DNA of 32,720 nt from Candidatus Neomicrothrix sp. UBA2131 (GCA_002329075.1 DCXR01000008.1:1-32720), one strand, 5' to 3'. Shown: positions 22,763-31,977, counted from the stretch's first letter. Notes: generated from the letters alone by a model not told the origin. A program made the numbers and translations.

Positions 22763-23338
22763 GTGTCCGACCCGTCTCCTGCGCCCACCCGCCTGTCGCT
22801 ACTGGCCGAGGAGGCCTCCGGCTGCACCCTCTGCGGTCTCGCCGCCGGCCGGACACAGGTGGTGTTCGCCGACGGATCCCCGGATGCCGACCTCATGTTC
22901 GTCGGTGAGGGCCCGGGCGCCCAGGAGGACATCCACGGGGTGCCGTTCGTCGGCCGGTCGGGGAAGCTCCTCGACCGCCTGTTGGTCGAGGAGGTCGGGA
23001 TCGAGCGCGGCGACTGCTACATCGCCAACGTGGTCAAGTGCCGGCCCCCCGGCAACCGCGACCCCAGGCCCGACGAGATCACCGCCTGCCGCCCGTACCT
23101 GGAGGAACAGGTCGAGTTGGTCGACCCGGCCGTGATCGTGACGCTCGGCAACTTCGCCTCGAAGCTGTTGCTCGACACCGGTACCGGCATCACGAAGTTG
23201 CGGGGTCGCTCCTACGGGTACGCCGGTCGCAGCCTGGTGCCGACCTTCCACCCGGCCGCTGCCCTCCGGGGAGGCGGCGATGTGCTGGCCAAGCTGCGCG
23301 CCGACCTGGTCCGTGCCAAGTTGCTGATGGCCCGATGA
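22763..23338 (+). CDS. Family 4 uracil-DNA glycosylase (iron-sulfur)
   Basis: 191-residue DNA repair enzyme that removes uracil from DNA. The four iron-sulfur ligands are Cys21, Cys24, Cys93 and Cys109 (spacing of the last pair, 16, is as in the Thermus enzyme). The catalytic motif is GEGPGAQEDIHGVPFVGRSG. CRPPGNRDPRPDE and the C-terminal PTFHPAAALRGG complete the signature. It begins at GTG, probably on a leaderless transcript, and overlaps tsaE by four bases. The distant N-terminal-domain relatives fused to DNA polymerase were considered but no such fusion is present. Confidence 0.94.
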   Translation: MSDPSPAPTRLSLLAEEASGCTLCGLAAGRTQVVFADGSPDADLMFVGEGPGAQEDIHGVPFVGRSGKLLDRLLVEEVGIERGDCYIANVVKCRPPGNRDPRPDEITACRPYLEEQVELVDPAVIVTLGNFASKLLLDTGTGITKLRGRSYGYAGRSLVPTFHPAAALRGGGDVLAKLRADLVRAKLLMAR

Positions 23339-23838
23339 GCGCCATCGTGCACACCGGGTCGGCGGAGGACACACGGGTCGTGGCCGCCCGCCTGGCGGCG
23401 CTGGTGCGGGCCGGCGACCTGATCGTGCTGTGCGGCGACCTGGGGGCCGGCAAGACCACCTTCACCCAGGGGTTCAGCAGGGCGCTCGGCGTGACCAGCC
23501 CGGTCACCTCGCCGACCTTTACGCTCGCCAACCGCTACGAGGGCTCACTGATCGTCAACCACCTCGACGTCTACCGGCTGGCCCACATCGACGAGGTGGC
23601 CGACCTGGGGCTTGCCGAGCTCGTAGATGACCATTCCGTCACCCTGATCGAGTGGGGGGACGCCATCGCCGGGGTGTTGCAGGGTGGCTATCTCGAGGTC
23701 CGGATACGTCTGGGCGACGGGCCTGACGACCGCACGCTCGAGTTCCGGGTGGTAGGCAGGGAGTGGAGGGACCGGGAGGCGGCCCTGCCCGGGCCCGCTG
23801 ATGACGGTTCGGCAGATGCGGAGGGCACCCCATGTTGA
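23335..23838 (+). CDS. tsaE: tRNA t6A biosynthesis ATPase TsaE
   Basis: 167-residue P-loop protein that drives the TsaB-TsaD-TsaE cycle attaching threonylcarbamoyl to A37 of ANN-decoding tRNAs. Walker A is GDLGAGKTTF with Lys40. Then TSPTFTLANRYEG, NHLDVYRLAHIDEVADLGL and TLIEWGDAI are family-specific. The final 30 residues are variable. ATG overlaps the glycosylase stop (ATGA). Its end overlaps tsaB by 7 bases. Confidence 0.96.
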   Translation: MSAIVHTGSAEDTRVVAARLAALVRAGDLIVLCGDLGAGKTTFTQGFSRALGVTSPVTSPTFTLANRYEGSLIVNHLDVYRLAHIDEVADLGLAELVDDHSVTLIEWGDAIAGVLQGGYLEVRIRLGDGPDDRTLEFRVVGREWRDREAALPGPADDGSADAEGTPC

Positions 23839-24533
23839 TCCTCGGCATCGAAAGCGCCGGCCCCCAGGTGGGATGCGCCATCGGCGGCCATGAGGGTGTG
23901 CTGGCCTCGGCCCATGCCGGGAAGGGTCGCCGACACGCCGAGAACCTGGCCCCGCAGATCGACTTCGTGCGGCGACAGGCGGGAATCGAGCTCAGCGACC
24001 TCGGTGCCGTCGCCGTCGATGTCGGGCCCGGCCTGTTCACCGGGCTCCGGGTCGGGATAGCGACCGCTGTCGCCATTTCCCACGCTCTCGGCGTACCGAT
24101 GATTCCGGTCACCAGCCCCGACCTGATGGCCTTTCCGGCCCGGTGGAGCGGCAAGCTCATCGTGACGGCTCTCGATGCCCGGCGTGGCGAACTGTTCACG
24201 GCGCACTTCCGCAAGGTGCCGGGCGGCATCCAGCGGGTACGTGAGGTGAACGTCTGCACACCTGACGACCTGGCGGGTGAGCTTGCAGTTGCCGATGAAC
24301 CGGCGCTGCTGGTCGGGGACGGGGCGCTGCGCTACGCGGACACGTTCCATGGCATCGGACGGATCGAGATGGCCGAACAGGGGCTGGCCCTGCCCAGTGC
24401 CCGTTCGCTCGTGCAACTGGCCCACGCCAGGGCCATGCGGGAGGAGTTCGTGCAGTCCTGGGAGCTGGAGCCGGTGTACCTGCGCAGGCCCGATGCCGAG
24501 ATCAACTGGTCGACCCGGGAGGGCGGGGCATGA
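23832..24533 (+). CDS. tsaB: tRNA t6A biosynthesis protein TsaB
   Basis: 233-residue member of the ASKHA fold without its own catalysis, which forms the TsaBD scaffold. MLILGIESAG at the start, then VAVDVGPGLFTGLRVGIATA and ALDARRGELFTAHF, are typical. The C-terminal third is less conserved and ends with PVYLRRPDAEINW, as actinobacterial TsaB proteins do. It overlaps tsaE upstream and rimI downstream, so the set is one operon. Confidence 0.95.
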   Translation: MLILGIESAGPQVGCAIGGHEGVLASAHAGKGRRHAENLAPQIDFVRRQAGIELSDLGAVAVDVGPGLFTGLRVGIATAVAISHALGVPMIPVTSPDLMAFPARWSGKLIVTALDARRGELFTAHFRKVPGGIQRVREVNVCTPDDLAGELAVADEPALLVGDGALRYADTFHGIGRIEMAEQGLALPSARSLVQLAHARAMREEFVQSWELEPVYLRRPDAEINWSTREGGA

Positions 24534-25078
24534 GCGCCGCCGGCCGTCCGGAGGCAACCGACGTGGTGCTGCGCCCGATGGTCGAAGCCGATGTCGCCGT
24601 CGTGCTCGACATCGACCGGCAGGTCCACACGGAACCGTGGTCGCCCGGGTTCCTCACCGAACAGTTGGCCGCCGTCGACCGGTGGCACCACGTGGTCGCC
24701 GATCGGGCCGGTGAGGTCGTCGGCCACGCCGCACTGACCGTGGTCGCCGACGAGGGCCACGTAGCCACGGTGTCCGTGCACCCCGACGAGCAGGGGGCAG
24801 GCGTCGGTGGCCGCCTGCTGGGCGCCCTGTGCAGGTTCGCGGTCGGGCGGGGGCTCGATGCCCTGACCCTCGAGGTCCGTGTACCGAACGAACGGGCCAT
24901 AGGGCTCTACCGCCGCTTCGGCTTCGCTCCGGCAGGGATTCGGCCCGGCTACTACGAGGATGGACCGGGCGGCAGGGAAGACGCCCTCGTCATGTGGGTG
25001 CACGACATCGGCGAGCCGGCGTTTCTCAGACGGGTCGGGGTGGCTGAACGGGCACCAGGGAAGAAGGCCCGCGCATGA
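24530..25078 (+). CDS. rimI: Ribosomal protein S18 alanine N-acetyltransferase (RimI-like)
   Basis: 182-residue GNAT acetyltransferase, by homology acting on the N-terminal alanine of ribosomal protein S18. The acetyl-CoA loop is EQGAGVGGRLL within VATVSVHPDEQGAG. LTLEVRVPNERAIGLYRRFGF is the RimI hallmark and PGYYEDG follows. It is about 30 residues longer than E. coli RimI because of a basic C-terminal tail. It sits between tsaB and tsaD, which is the standard actinobacterial order, with four-base overlaps on both sides. Confidence 0.93.
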   Translation: MSAAGRPEATDVVLRPMVEADVAVVLDIDRQVHTEPWSPGFLTEQLAAVDRWHHVVADRAGEVVGHAALTVVADEGHVATVSVHPDEQGAGVGGRLLGALCRFAVGRGLDALTLEVRVPNERAIGLYRRFGFAPAGIRPGYYEDGPGGREDALVMWVHDIGEPAFLRRVGVAERAPGKKARA

Positions 25079-26106
25079 GCGACGTGATCCTCGGCATAGA
25101 GACCTCGTGTGACGAGACGGCTGCGGCCGTCGTCGAGCGGGCGCAGCTGGTGCGCTCCTCGGTGGTCAGCAGCCAGGTCGACCGACACGCTCCGTTCGGT
25201 GGGGTGGTGCCCGAGATCGCCGGAAGGGCCCACGTCGAACGGCTGGTGCCGGTCGTCGCCGAGGCGCTCGTGTCGGCCGGAGCCGACGGCGGCGACCTCG
25301 ATGCCGTGGCTGCCACCACCGGGCCTGGGCTGGCCGGGTCGCTGTTGATCGGCGTGAGTGCCGCCAAGGCCCTGTCCCTGGTGTGGGACGTGCCGTTCGT
25401 GTCCGTCAACCACCTCGAGGCACACCTCTACGCCTCGTTCCTCGAGGAACCCGACCTCGAACTGCCCCTCGTCGTCCTGCTGGTGTCGGGTGGCCACACG
25501 ATGCTCATCCTCATGGAGGACCACTGCCGCTACCGCCTGCTGGGCTCCACGCTCGACGACGCCGCCGGTGAGGCCTTCGACAAGGTGGCCCGCTACCTCG
25601 GTCTGGGCTATCCGGGGGGCCCGGCGATCGACGAATTGGCCGTCGAGGGAGACCCGGCGGCGTTCGACTATCCGAGGTCGCTGGTGCAGGAGAACCCGGC
25701 GACGTTGCCCGACGACCGACGGTTCGCCTTTTCGTTCAGTGGCCTGAAGACGGCTGTGGTCAACCATGTCCGCAACGAGCCCGATGCCCCGACGGCCGAT
25801 GTGGCGGCCTCGTTTCAGGAGGCGGTCGTGGACGCGCTCGTCACCAAGGCCAGGTGGGCGGTCGAGGCAACGGGGGCGAATGGCCTGTGCCTGGGCGGGG
25901 GCGTGGCTGCCAACTCCCGGCTACGGGAGCGGTTCCTCGACACCTGCGGCGACCTCGGCGTGCGGGCGTTCCTGCCATCGCATGCGATGTGCACCGACAA
26001 CGCTGCCATGGTGGCCGCCGCCGGCTGGTGGCGCCTGTCGATGTTCGGGCCCAGCCGGCTCGACACGGGTGCCGACCCCAACCAGGGCCTGCCGCTCATC
26101 GACTGA
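25075..26106 (+). CDS. tsaD: tRNA N6-adenosine threonylcarbamoyltransferase TsaD
   Basis: 343-residue catalytic subunit that transfers the threonylcarbamoyl group to tRNA A37. VILGIETSCDETAAAVV opens the protein. Metal ligands are His113 and His117 in NHLEAHLYA and Asp308 in MCTDNAAM. LLVSGGHTMLI, DDAAGEAFDKVARYLGL, FSFSGLKTAV and LGGGVAANSRLR are also family motifs. Length is typical. TsaC, the remaining enzyme of the pathway, is not in the window. Confidence 0.97.
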   Translation: MSDVILGIETSCDETAAAVVERAQLVRSSVVSSQVDRHAPFGGVVPEIAGRAHVERLVPVVAEALVSAGADGGDLDAVAATTGPGLAGSLLIGVSAAKALSLVWDVPFVSVNHLEAHLYASFLEEPDLELPLVVLLVSGGHTMLILMEDHCRYRLLGSTLDDAAGEAFDKVARYLGLGYPGGPAIDELAVEGDPAAFDYPRSLVQENPATLPDDRRFAFSFSGLKTAVVNHVRNEPDAPTADVAASFQEAVVDALVTKARWAVEATGANGLCLGGGVAANSRLRERFLDTCGDLGVRAFLPSHAMCTDNAAMVAAAGWWRLSMFGPSRLDTGADPNQGLPLID

Positions 26107-26113
26107 GCGGGTG

Positions 26114-26138
26114 TTTCCTGCCGCTGCGCGGGCAGAAA
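26114..26138 (+). terminator. Possible terminator hairpin after tsaD
   Basis: TTTC and TGCC on the left arm pair with GGCA and GAAA on the right, with one bulged C, enclosing a further GC pairing around TGC. It begins eight bases after the tsaD stop and about 17 bases before the groES -35. No T-run follows, so any termination would have to be GC-hairpin or Rho-assisted. The evidence is only the pairing and the position. Confidence 0.35.
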
Positions 26139-26154
26139 TCAGCCTCCCACCACG

Positions 26155-26183
26155 TTGGGACACCCGTTGGTCGACCGTATCGT
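26155..26183 (+). promoter_or_regulatory. Promoter of groES-groEL
   Basis: TTGGGA (26155-26160), 17-base spacer, TATCGT (26178-26183). It is the best -35/-10 match seen in the window. The last base of the -10 is the first base of the CIRCE operator, so a bound repressor would cover the transcription start. The leader to groES is about 90 bases long. Confidence 0.7.
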
Positions 26184-26209
26184 TGGCACTCGTCAACCGA
26201 GAGTGCCAA
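26183..26209 (+). promoter_or_regulatory. CIRCE operator (HrcA binding site)
   Basis: TTGGCACTC, nine bases, GAGTGCCAA: a perfect 9-bp inverted repeat with the standard spacer of nine. It differs from the CIRCE consensus TTAGCACTC-N9-GAGTGCTAA by one symmetrical pair. In many bacteria HrcA binds here and represses groES-groEL until heat shock. The adjacent bases 26210-26217 (GAGTGCTC) repeat the right half-site directly. hrcA itself is not in the window. Confidence 0.93.
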
Positions 26210-26280
26210 GAGTGCTCTGGGTCCAATCGGCGGCCACTTCCGGCAGCCGTGTCAACCAACGAAGAGGGAAGAAGCGCTCC

Positions 26281-26571
26281 ATGAACCTGCAGCCCCTGGA
26301 GGACCGCATCGTGGTCCGCCCCAGCGAGTTCGAGGCCACCACGGCCAGCGGCCTGGTGATCCCCGATACAGCCAAGGAAAAGCCCCAACAGGGCGACGTT
26401 CTGGCCATCGGCCCCGGCCGCCGCTCCGAGAACACCGGTGAGATCGTGCCGATGGACGTCTCGGTCGGCGACACCGTCGTCTACAGCAAGTACGGCGGGA
26501 CCGAGATCACGGTCGAAGGCGAGGACCTCCTGATCCTCAACGCCCGCGACGTGCTCGCCATCGTCAAGTAG
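26281..26571 (+). CDS. groES: Co-chaperonin GroES
   Basis: 96-residue GroES that caps the GroEL barrel. NLQPLEDRIVVRPSE at the start, then the mobile loop (TTASGLVIPDTAKEKP), GDVLAIGPGR, and GDTVVYSKYGGTEI to LILNARDVLAIVK are family hallmarks. The frame is open 126 bases further upstream through the promoter and CIRCE element, so the ATG at 26281 behind a GAGGGAAG site is correct. groEL follows after 7 bases. Confidence 0.98.
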   Translation: MNLQPLEDRIVVRPSEFEATTASGLVIPDTAKEKPQQGDVLAIGPGRRSENTGEIVPMDVSVGDTVVYSKYGGTEITVEGEDLLILNARDVLAIVK

Positions 26572-26578
26572 GCGCCTG

Positions 26579-28228
<1,650 letters not shown>

Positions 28229-28267
28229 CGAGGTTTCCGCCTCCTGCAGGGGGCGACCTTCGATGTG

Positions 28268-28301
28268 GAGCCGGGCCGCGGGGCCCGGCTCCCGTCGTTT
28301 T
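28268..28301 (+). terminator. Intrinsic terminator of groES-groEL
   Basis: Perfect 10-bp stem GAGCCGGGCC / GGCCCGGCTC around a GCGG tetraloop (28278-28281), followed within six bases by a short TCGTTTTC T-rich run. It starts 40 bases after the groEL stop and lies before the next gene's -10 element. It is the strongest hairpin noticed in the window. Confidence 0.8.
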
Positions 28302-28313
28302 CGGGGGTGGCGG

Positions 28314-28319
28314 TACCCT
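28314..28319 (+). promoter_or_regulatory. Putative leaderless -10 element for the 94-residue gene
   Basis: TACCCT sits six bases before the ATG at 28326, the same geometry as at the uracil-DNA glycosylase gene. No ribosome binding site intervenes. There is no convincing -35, and the groEL terminator ends only 13 bases upstream. Confidence 0.5.
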
Positions 28320-28325
28320 CCGGGC

Positions 28326-28610
28326 ATGGAAGACGTCGCTGCCGAGAACCCCCGGCCGGCGCCGGATCCGGCGAAGCTGGCGGGGCAGTTCGCCGAGTGG
28401 GTGCGGGGCGAGACCCTGCCCGGGCGCATGCTGGCGAATCTCAAGACCGGCCGACTGCCCGAGGTACTCGCCGCCGCCGGCGATGGTGCGACCGGCCTGG
28501 CCGAACTCTGGCAGGGCTGGGAGCGGGGGAAGGTCGTGCCGCTCGAGGTGGCGCAGGGACTCGCCGACGGCGGTCTCGTCGACCTGCTGGGCGACCTGGC
28601 CGAGGCGTGA
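28326..28610 (+). CDS. Small conserved-looking protein of unknown function
   Basis: 94 residues, not recognised. It is Ala/Gly/Leu-rich and predicted mostly helical and soluble, with no signal peptide or membrane segment. Notable patches are LAGQFAEWVRGETLPGRML, LKTGRLPEVLAAA and LVDLLGDLAEA at the end. Third codon positions are strongly G/C, as in the neighbours, which supports coding. The start is chosen from the leaderless -10 geometry; the frame is open 63 bases further upstream, through the terminator. The TGA overlaps the GTG of the Nudix gene, suggesting a joint transcript. Confidence 0.7.
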   Translation: MEDVAAENPRPAPDPAKLAGQFAEWVRGETLPGRMLANLKTGRLPEVLAAAGDGATGLAELWQGWERGKVVPLEVAQGLADGGLVDLLGDLAEA

Positions 28611-29314
28611 GAATCCCGGCGGGCCGAGGCGGTCCGCAGCACATCCCCCGCCCGGCGGGTTGGCGACCCGGCGATCCTGCCCCATGGACCGGCCTGGCCG
28701 ACCGCATGATCACGATGGAACGCCTCCTCGCCGTCCTGGAGGGCCGTGAACCGGCCGGGGTCCGGGGCCGGCAGCACACCGGCGATGAACGGTCGGCGGG
28801 CGTCCTCGTCGCCATCTACGACGACGACGGGCCCCACGTGGTGCTCACCCGCCGTTCGCCCCGTCTGGCCTCCCACAGCCACGAGGTGAGCTTCCCCGGG
28901 GGTCGCCACGACCCCGACGATCCGGATCTCTGGGCCACCGCCATACGTGAGGCCCATGAGGAGACCGCACTCGACCCGACGACCCCCAGCCTCGTCGGGC
29001 ACATGGACCTGCTGACCACCGTCGGCAGCGGCAGCATCATCCACCCCTTCGTGGCGCTGCTGCCCGACCGCCCCGACCTGGACGCCAACCCTGACGAGGT
29101 CGAGGCCGTCCTCCACGTCCCGCTGGCGGAACTACTGCTCGACGGCGTGTACCGGGAGGAGGAATGGGACTTCCCGGGCGGGCCCTGGCGGCTCTCGTTC
29201 TTCGAACTGGTGGGCGACACCGTGTGGGGTGCCACGGCGGCGATCCTGCGCCAACTGCTGTGCCTTGCATTGGGCATCGAGGACGATCAGGGATACGTTC
29301 CCGCCGATGCCTGA
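28607..29314 (+). CDS. Nudix hydrolase, CoA pyrophosphatase-like
   Basis: 235 residues from GTG 28607 (GTGA overlap with the previous gene), or 202 from ATG 28706. The Nudix box starts at Gly98-Gly99 and includes AIREAHEETAL (112-122), with the catalytic REAHEE helix at 114-119. The upstream VLTRRSPRLASHSHEVSFPGG-like stretch resembles the LLTxRSx3Rx3Gx3FPGG motif of coenzyme A pyrophosphatases (NudL), but the expected Arg and Gly are Ala and His. So CoA hydrolysis is plausible but unproven. The first 33 residues are Pro/Gly/Arg-rich, with coding-like third positions. The last 8 bases overlap the decarboxylase start. Confidence 0.87.
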   Translation: MRIPAGRGGPQHIPRPAGWRPGDPAPWTGLADRMITMERLLAVLEGREPAGVRGRQHTGDERSAGVLVAIYDDDGPHVVLTRRSPRLASHSHEVSFPGGRHDPDDPDLWATAIREAHEETALDPTTPSLVGHMDLLTTVGSGSIIHPFVALLPDRPDLDANPDEVEAVLHVPLAELLLDGVYREEEWDFPGGPWRLSFFELVGDTVWGATAAILRQLLCLALGIEDDQGYVPADA

Positions 29315-30719
29315 ACCTCTCCCTCCCACGCACCAGACGCCCGATGAGTTCCGGGCGGCCGGCCATGCCGCCATCGACTGGTTGGCCGACTTCCTCGCCG
29401 GGGTCGCCGACCGGCCGATCGTGCCGGACGTGCCACCGGGTGACGTACGTGCATCCCTCCCGGCCCACGCCCCCGAGGTGGGCGAGCCGTTCGAGGCACT
29501 GCTCGACGACGTCGACCGCCTCATCGCCCCGGCACTCACCCAGTGGCAGCATCCCGGGTTCTACGGCTACTTCCCCGGCAACTCGTCGCCGCCGTCGGTG
29601 CTCGGCGACCTGCTCTCGTCGGGCCTCGGCACCCAGGGGATGCTCTGGTCCACCGGCCCGGCCTGCACCGAACTCGAGACCCACGTCCTCGACTGGCTGA
29701 TCGACCTGTGTGGCCTGCCCGACCGTTTCCGTTCCGATGGCACCGGCGGTGGCGTCATACAGGACTCGGCGTCGTCGGCCACGCTGTGCGCCATCCTCGC
29801 TGCCCGCGACCGCAGTGGCGGAGCGGTTGCCCTGCCGAGCCTGCGTGCCTACACCTCGTCGCAGGCCCACTCTTCGGTAGAGAAGGGGGTTCGGGTGGCG
29901 GGCTTCGCCGCCGACCAACTGCGGTCGATCGCCACCGACGCCGGCCACGCCATGGACCCCGGCGCCCTTGCCGCCACCATCGCCGCCGACCAGGAGGCGG
30001 GGCTGGTGCCGTGTGTCGTCATCGCCACGGTGGGCACCACCTCGTCAGGGGCCGTCGATCCGCTGCCCGCCATCGCCGAGATCGCCGCAGCGGCCGGTGC
30101 CTGGCTCCACGTCGACGCCGCATGGGCCGGTTCGGCCGCCGTGAGCCCCGAGTACCGGCACATCCTCGACGGCCTCGAAGCAGCCGACAGCTACTGCTTC
30201 AACCCGCACAAGTGGCTGCTCACCAACTTCGACTGCTCCGCCTTCTACGTCGCCGACCGGGAGCCGCTGCTCGACTCGCTGTCGATCCTCCCCGAATACC
30301 TCCGCAACGCCGCCAGCGACGCCGGCGAGGTCATCGACTACCGCGACTGGCAGGTCCCGTTGGGTCGGAGGTTCCGTTCGCTCAAGCTCTGGTTCGTGCT
30401 GCGCAGCTACGGCGCCGAGGGTCTCCGGGCCCACATCCGCCACCACGTTGCCGCTGCAACTGCCCTGGCGGAGCGCATCGAAGCCAACCCCCGCCTGGAG
30501 CTTGCCGCCACCCGGTCGCTCTCCCTCGTGTGCCTGCGCCACGTCGACGGCGACGAGGCCACCGAGGCACTCCACGCCGCCGTCAATGCCACGGGCGAGG
30601 CCTTCCTCACCCACACGAAGCTCGACGACCGGTACGTCCTGCGGGTCGCCGTCGGCGGCACCTGGACCACCGCAGAACACGTGGAACGGCTGGGTGTCCT
30701 GCTCGACGAGTTGGCCTGA
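29307..30719 (+). CDS. Group II PLP-dependent aromatic amino acid decarboxylase
   Basis: 470-residue fold-type I PLP enzyme related to DOPA, tyrosine and tryptophan decarboxylases, which release CO2 to give the amine. HPGFYGYFPGNSSPPSVLGD, PACTELETHVLDWL, GGGVIQDSASSATL and QAHSSVEKG are in the family order. HVDAAWAGSA supplies the PLP-pyridine Asp. The PLP lysine is Lys302 in FNPHKWLLTNFDCS. Tyr331 in PEYLRNAAS matches the catalytic-loop tyrosine that marks decarboxylases rather than aldehyde synthases. DYRDWQVPLGRRFRSLKLW resembles plant and animal members. The substrate cannot be told from sequence. ATG 29307 is chosen because the frame upstream lies in the Nudix gene. Confidence 0.93.
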   Translation: MPEPLPPTHQTPDEFRAAGHAAIDWLADFLAGVADRPIVPDVPPGDVRASLPAHAPEVGEPFEALLDDVDRLIAPALTQWQHPGFYGYFPGNSSPPSVLGDLLSSGLGTQGMLWSTGPACTELETHVLDWLIDLCGLPDRFRSDGTGGGVIQDSASSATLCAILAARDRSGGAVALPSLRAYTSSQAHSSVEKGVRVAGFAADQLRSIATDAGHAMDPGALAATIAADQEAGLVPCVVIATVGTTSSGAVDPLPAIAEIAAAAGAWLHVDAAWAGSAAVSPEYRHILDGLEAADSYCFNPHKWLLTNFDCSAFYVADREPLLDSLSILPEYLRNAASDAGEVIDYRDWQVPLGRRFRSLKLWFVLRSYGAEGLRAHIRHHVAAATALAERIEANPRLELAATRSLSLVCLRHVDGDEATEALHAAVNATGEAFLTHTKLDDRYVLRVAVGGTWTTAEHVERLGVLLDELA

Positions 30720-30771
30720 TCCGGTCGGTTCGGGAGGCAGCGTCCCTCCCTCGGGTGGGCGCCCGCACCGC

Positions 30772-30777
30772 TAGACT
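30772..30777 (+). promoter_or_regulatory. Putative -10 element for guaB3-guaA
   Basis: TAGACT in the 94-base gap between the decarboxylase gene and guaB3, 36 bases before the ATG. It resembles the TAGNNT elements at infA, rplM and glmS. A purine-rich AAGGGAGTGACAAGGGG leader provides ribosome binding sequence. No clear -35 is seen. Confidence 0.45.
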
Positions 30778-30813
30778 CGCCCTTTCCCAAGGGAGTGACA
30801 AGGGGCCGAGGGC

Positions 30814-31977
30814 ATGCCGGAGATCGAGATCGGACTGGGCAAGAGCGGACGCCGGGCGTACGGCTTCGATGACATCGCCATCCTGCCCAGCCGCCGCACC
30901 CGCGACCCCGGCGACGTCGACATCACCTGGAAGATGGACGCCTACCGCTTCGACCTGCCGCTCATGGCGTCGGCCATGGACGGTGTCGTCAGCCCCGCCA
31001 CGGCCATCGAGATCGGCCGCCTCGGTGGCGTCGCGGTGCTCAACCTCGAGGGCCTCTGGACCCGCTTCGAGGACGCCGACGGTGTGCTCGCCGAGATTGC
31101 CTCCCAACCCACCGAGAAGGCCACCCAGCGGATGCAGGAGCTCTACCAGGAGCCCATCCGCCCCGAGCTCGTCACGCGGCGCATCCACCAGATCAACGAG
31201 GCTGGCGTGGTGTCCTGCGCCTCGGTCACCCCACAGCGCACCGAGGTGCTCCTGCCCCACATCCTCGAGGGCGAGCTCGACATCCTCGTCATCCAGGGCA
31301 CGGTGGTGTCCGCCGAGCACGTCTCGACCACCGCCGAGCCGCTCAACCTCAAGACCTTCATCCGCAGCCTCGACATCCCCGTGATCGTCGGTGGCTGCTC
31401 CACGTACAAGGCCGCCCTGCACCTCATGCGCACGGGTGCCACCGGCATCCTCGTCGGCGTCGGCCCCGGCCACGCCTGTACCACCCGCGGGGTGCTCGGC
31501 ATCGGCGTCCCCCAGGCCACCGCCATAGCCGACGTCCGGGCTGCCCGCATGCGCCACCTCGACGAGACCGGCGTCTACTGCCAGGTCATCGCCGACGGTG
31601 GCATGGCCACAGGCGGCGACATCTCCAAGGCCATCGTCTGCGGCGCTGACGCCGTCATGATCGGCTCCCCTCTGGCGGCGGCCGTCGAGGCACCCGGTCA
31701 GGGCTACCACTGGGGCATGGCGACCTTCCACCCCACGCTCCCACGTGGCGCCAGGGTCCAGACCGTCGTGCGGGGCACGCTCGAAGAGATCCTCCTCGGC
31801 CCGGCCCACGAAAACGACGGCCGCCTCAACCTGTTCGGTGCCCTCCGCACGTCGATGGCCACCTGTGGCTACGTCGACATCAAGGAGTTCCAGAAGGCCG
31901 AGGTCATGGTGGCCCCAGCCCTTCAGACCGAGGGGAAGTCGCTCCAGAAGGCCCAGGGCGTCGGGATGGGCCACTAG
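30814..31977 (+). CDS. guaB3: GuaB3 family IMP dehydrogenase-related protein
   Basis: 387-residue TIM-barrel protein of the IMPDH/GMP reductase superfamily. The CBS pair of ordinary IMPDH is absent. The active-site loop is GPGHACTTRGVLGIGVPQA with Cys222 as the likely nucleophile. DDIAILPSRRTRDP near the start, ASAMDGVVSPATAIEIGRLGG, IVGGCSTYKAALHLMRTGA, VIADGGMATGGDISKAIVCG and LRTSMATCGY are typical. Actinobacteria often carry GuaB3 next to guaA in addition to GuaB, and a cyanobacterial GuaB3 has been reported to have IMP dehydrogenase activity. In this window guaB itself is absent. Confidence 0.93.
   Translation: MPEIEIGLGKSGRRAYGFDDIAILPSRRTRDPGDVDITWKMDAYRFDLPLMASAMDGVVSPATAIEIGRLGGVAVLNLEGLWTRFEDADGVLAEIASQPTEKATQRMQELYQEPIRPELVTRRIHQINEAGVVSCASVTPQRTEVLLPHILEGELDILVIQGTVVSAEHVSTTAEPLNLKTFIRSLDIPVIVGGCSTYKAALHLMRTGATGILVGVGPGHACTTRGVLGIGVPQATAIADVRAARMRHLDETGVYCQVIADGGMATGGDISKAIVCGADAVMIGSPLAAAVEAPGQGYHWGMATFHPTLPRGARVQTVVRGTLEEILLGPAHENDGRLNLFGALRTSMATCGYVDIKEFQKAEVMVAPALQTEGKSLQKAQGVGMGH

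Noticed and set aside
29543..31384. 613-residue plus-strand open frame over the decarboxylase and guaB3
   Set aside because: It is an out-of-frame Arg/Pro-rich reading that crosses two recognised genes and a promoter gap.
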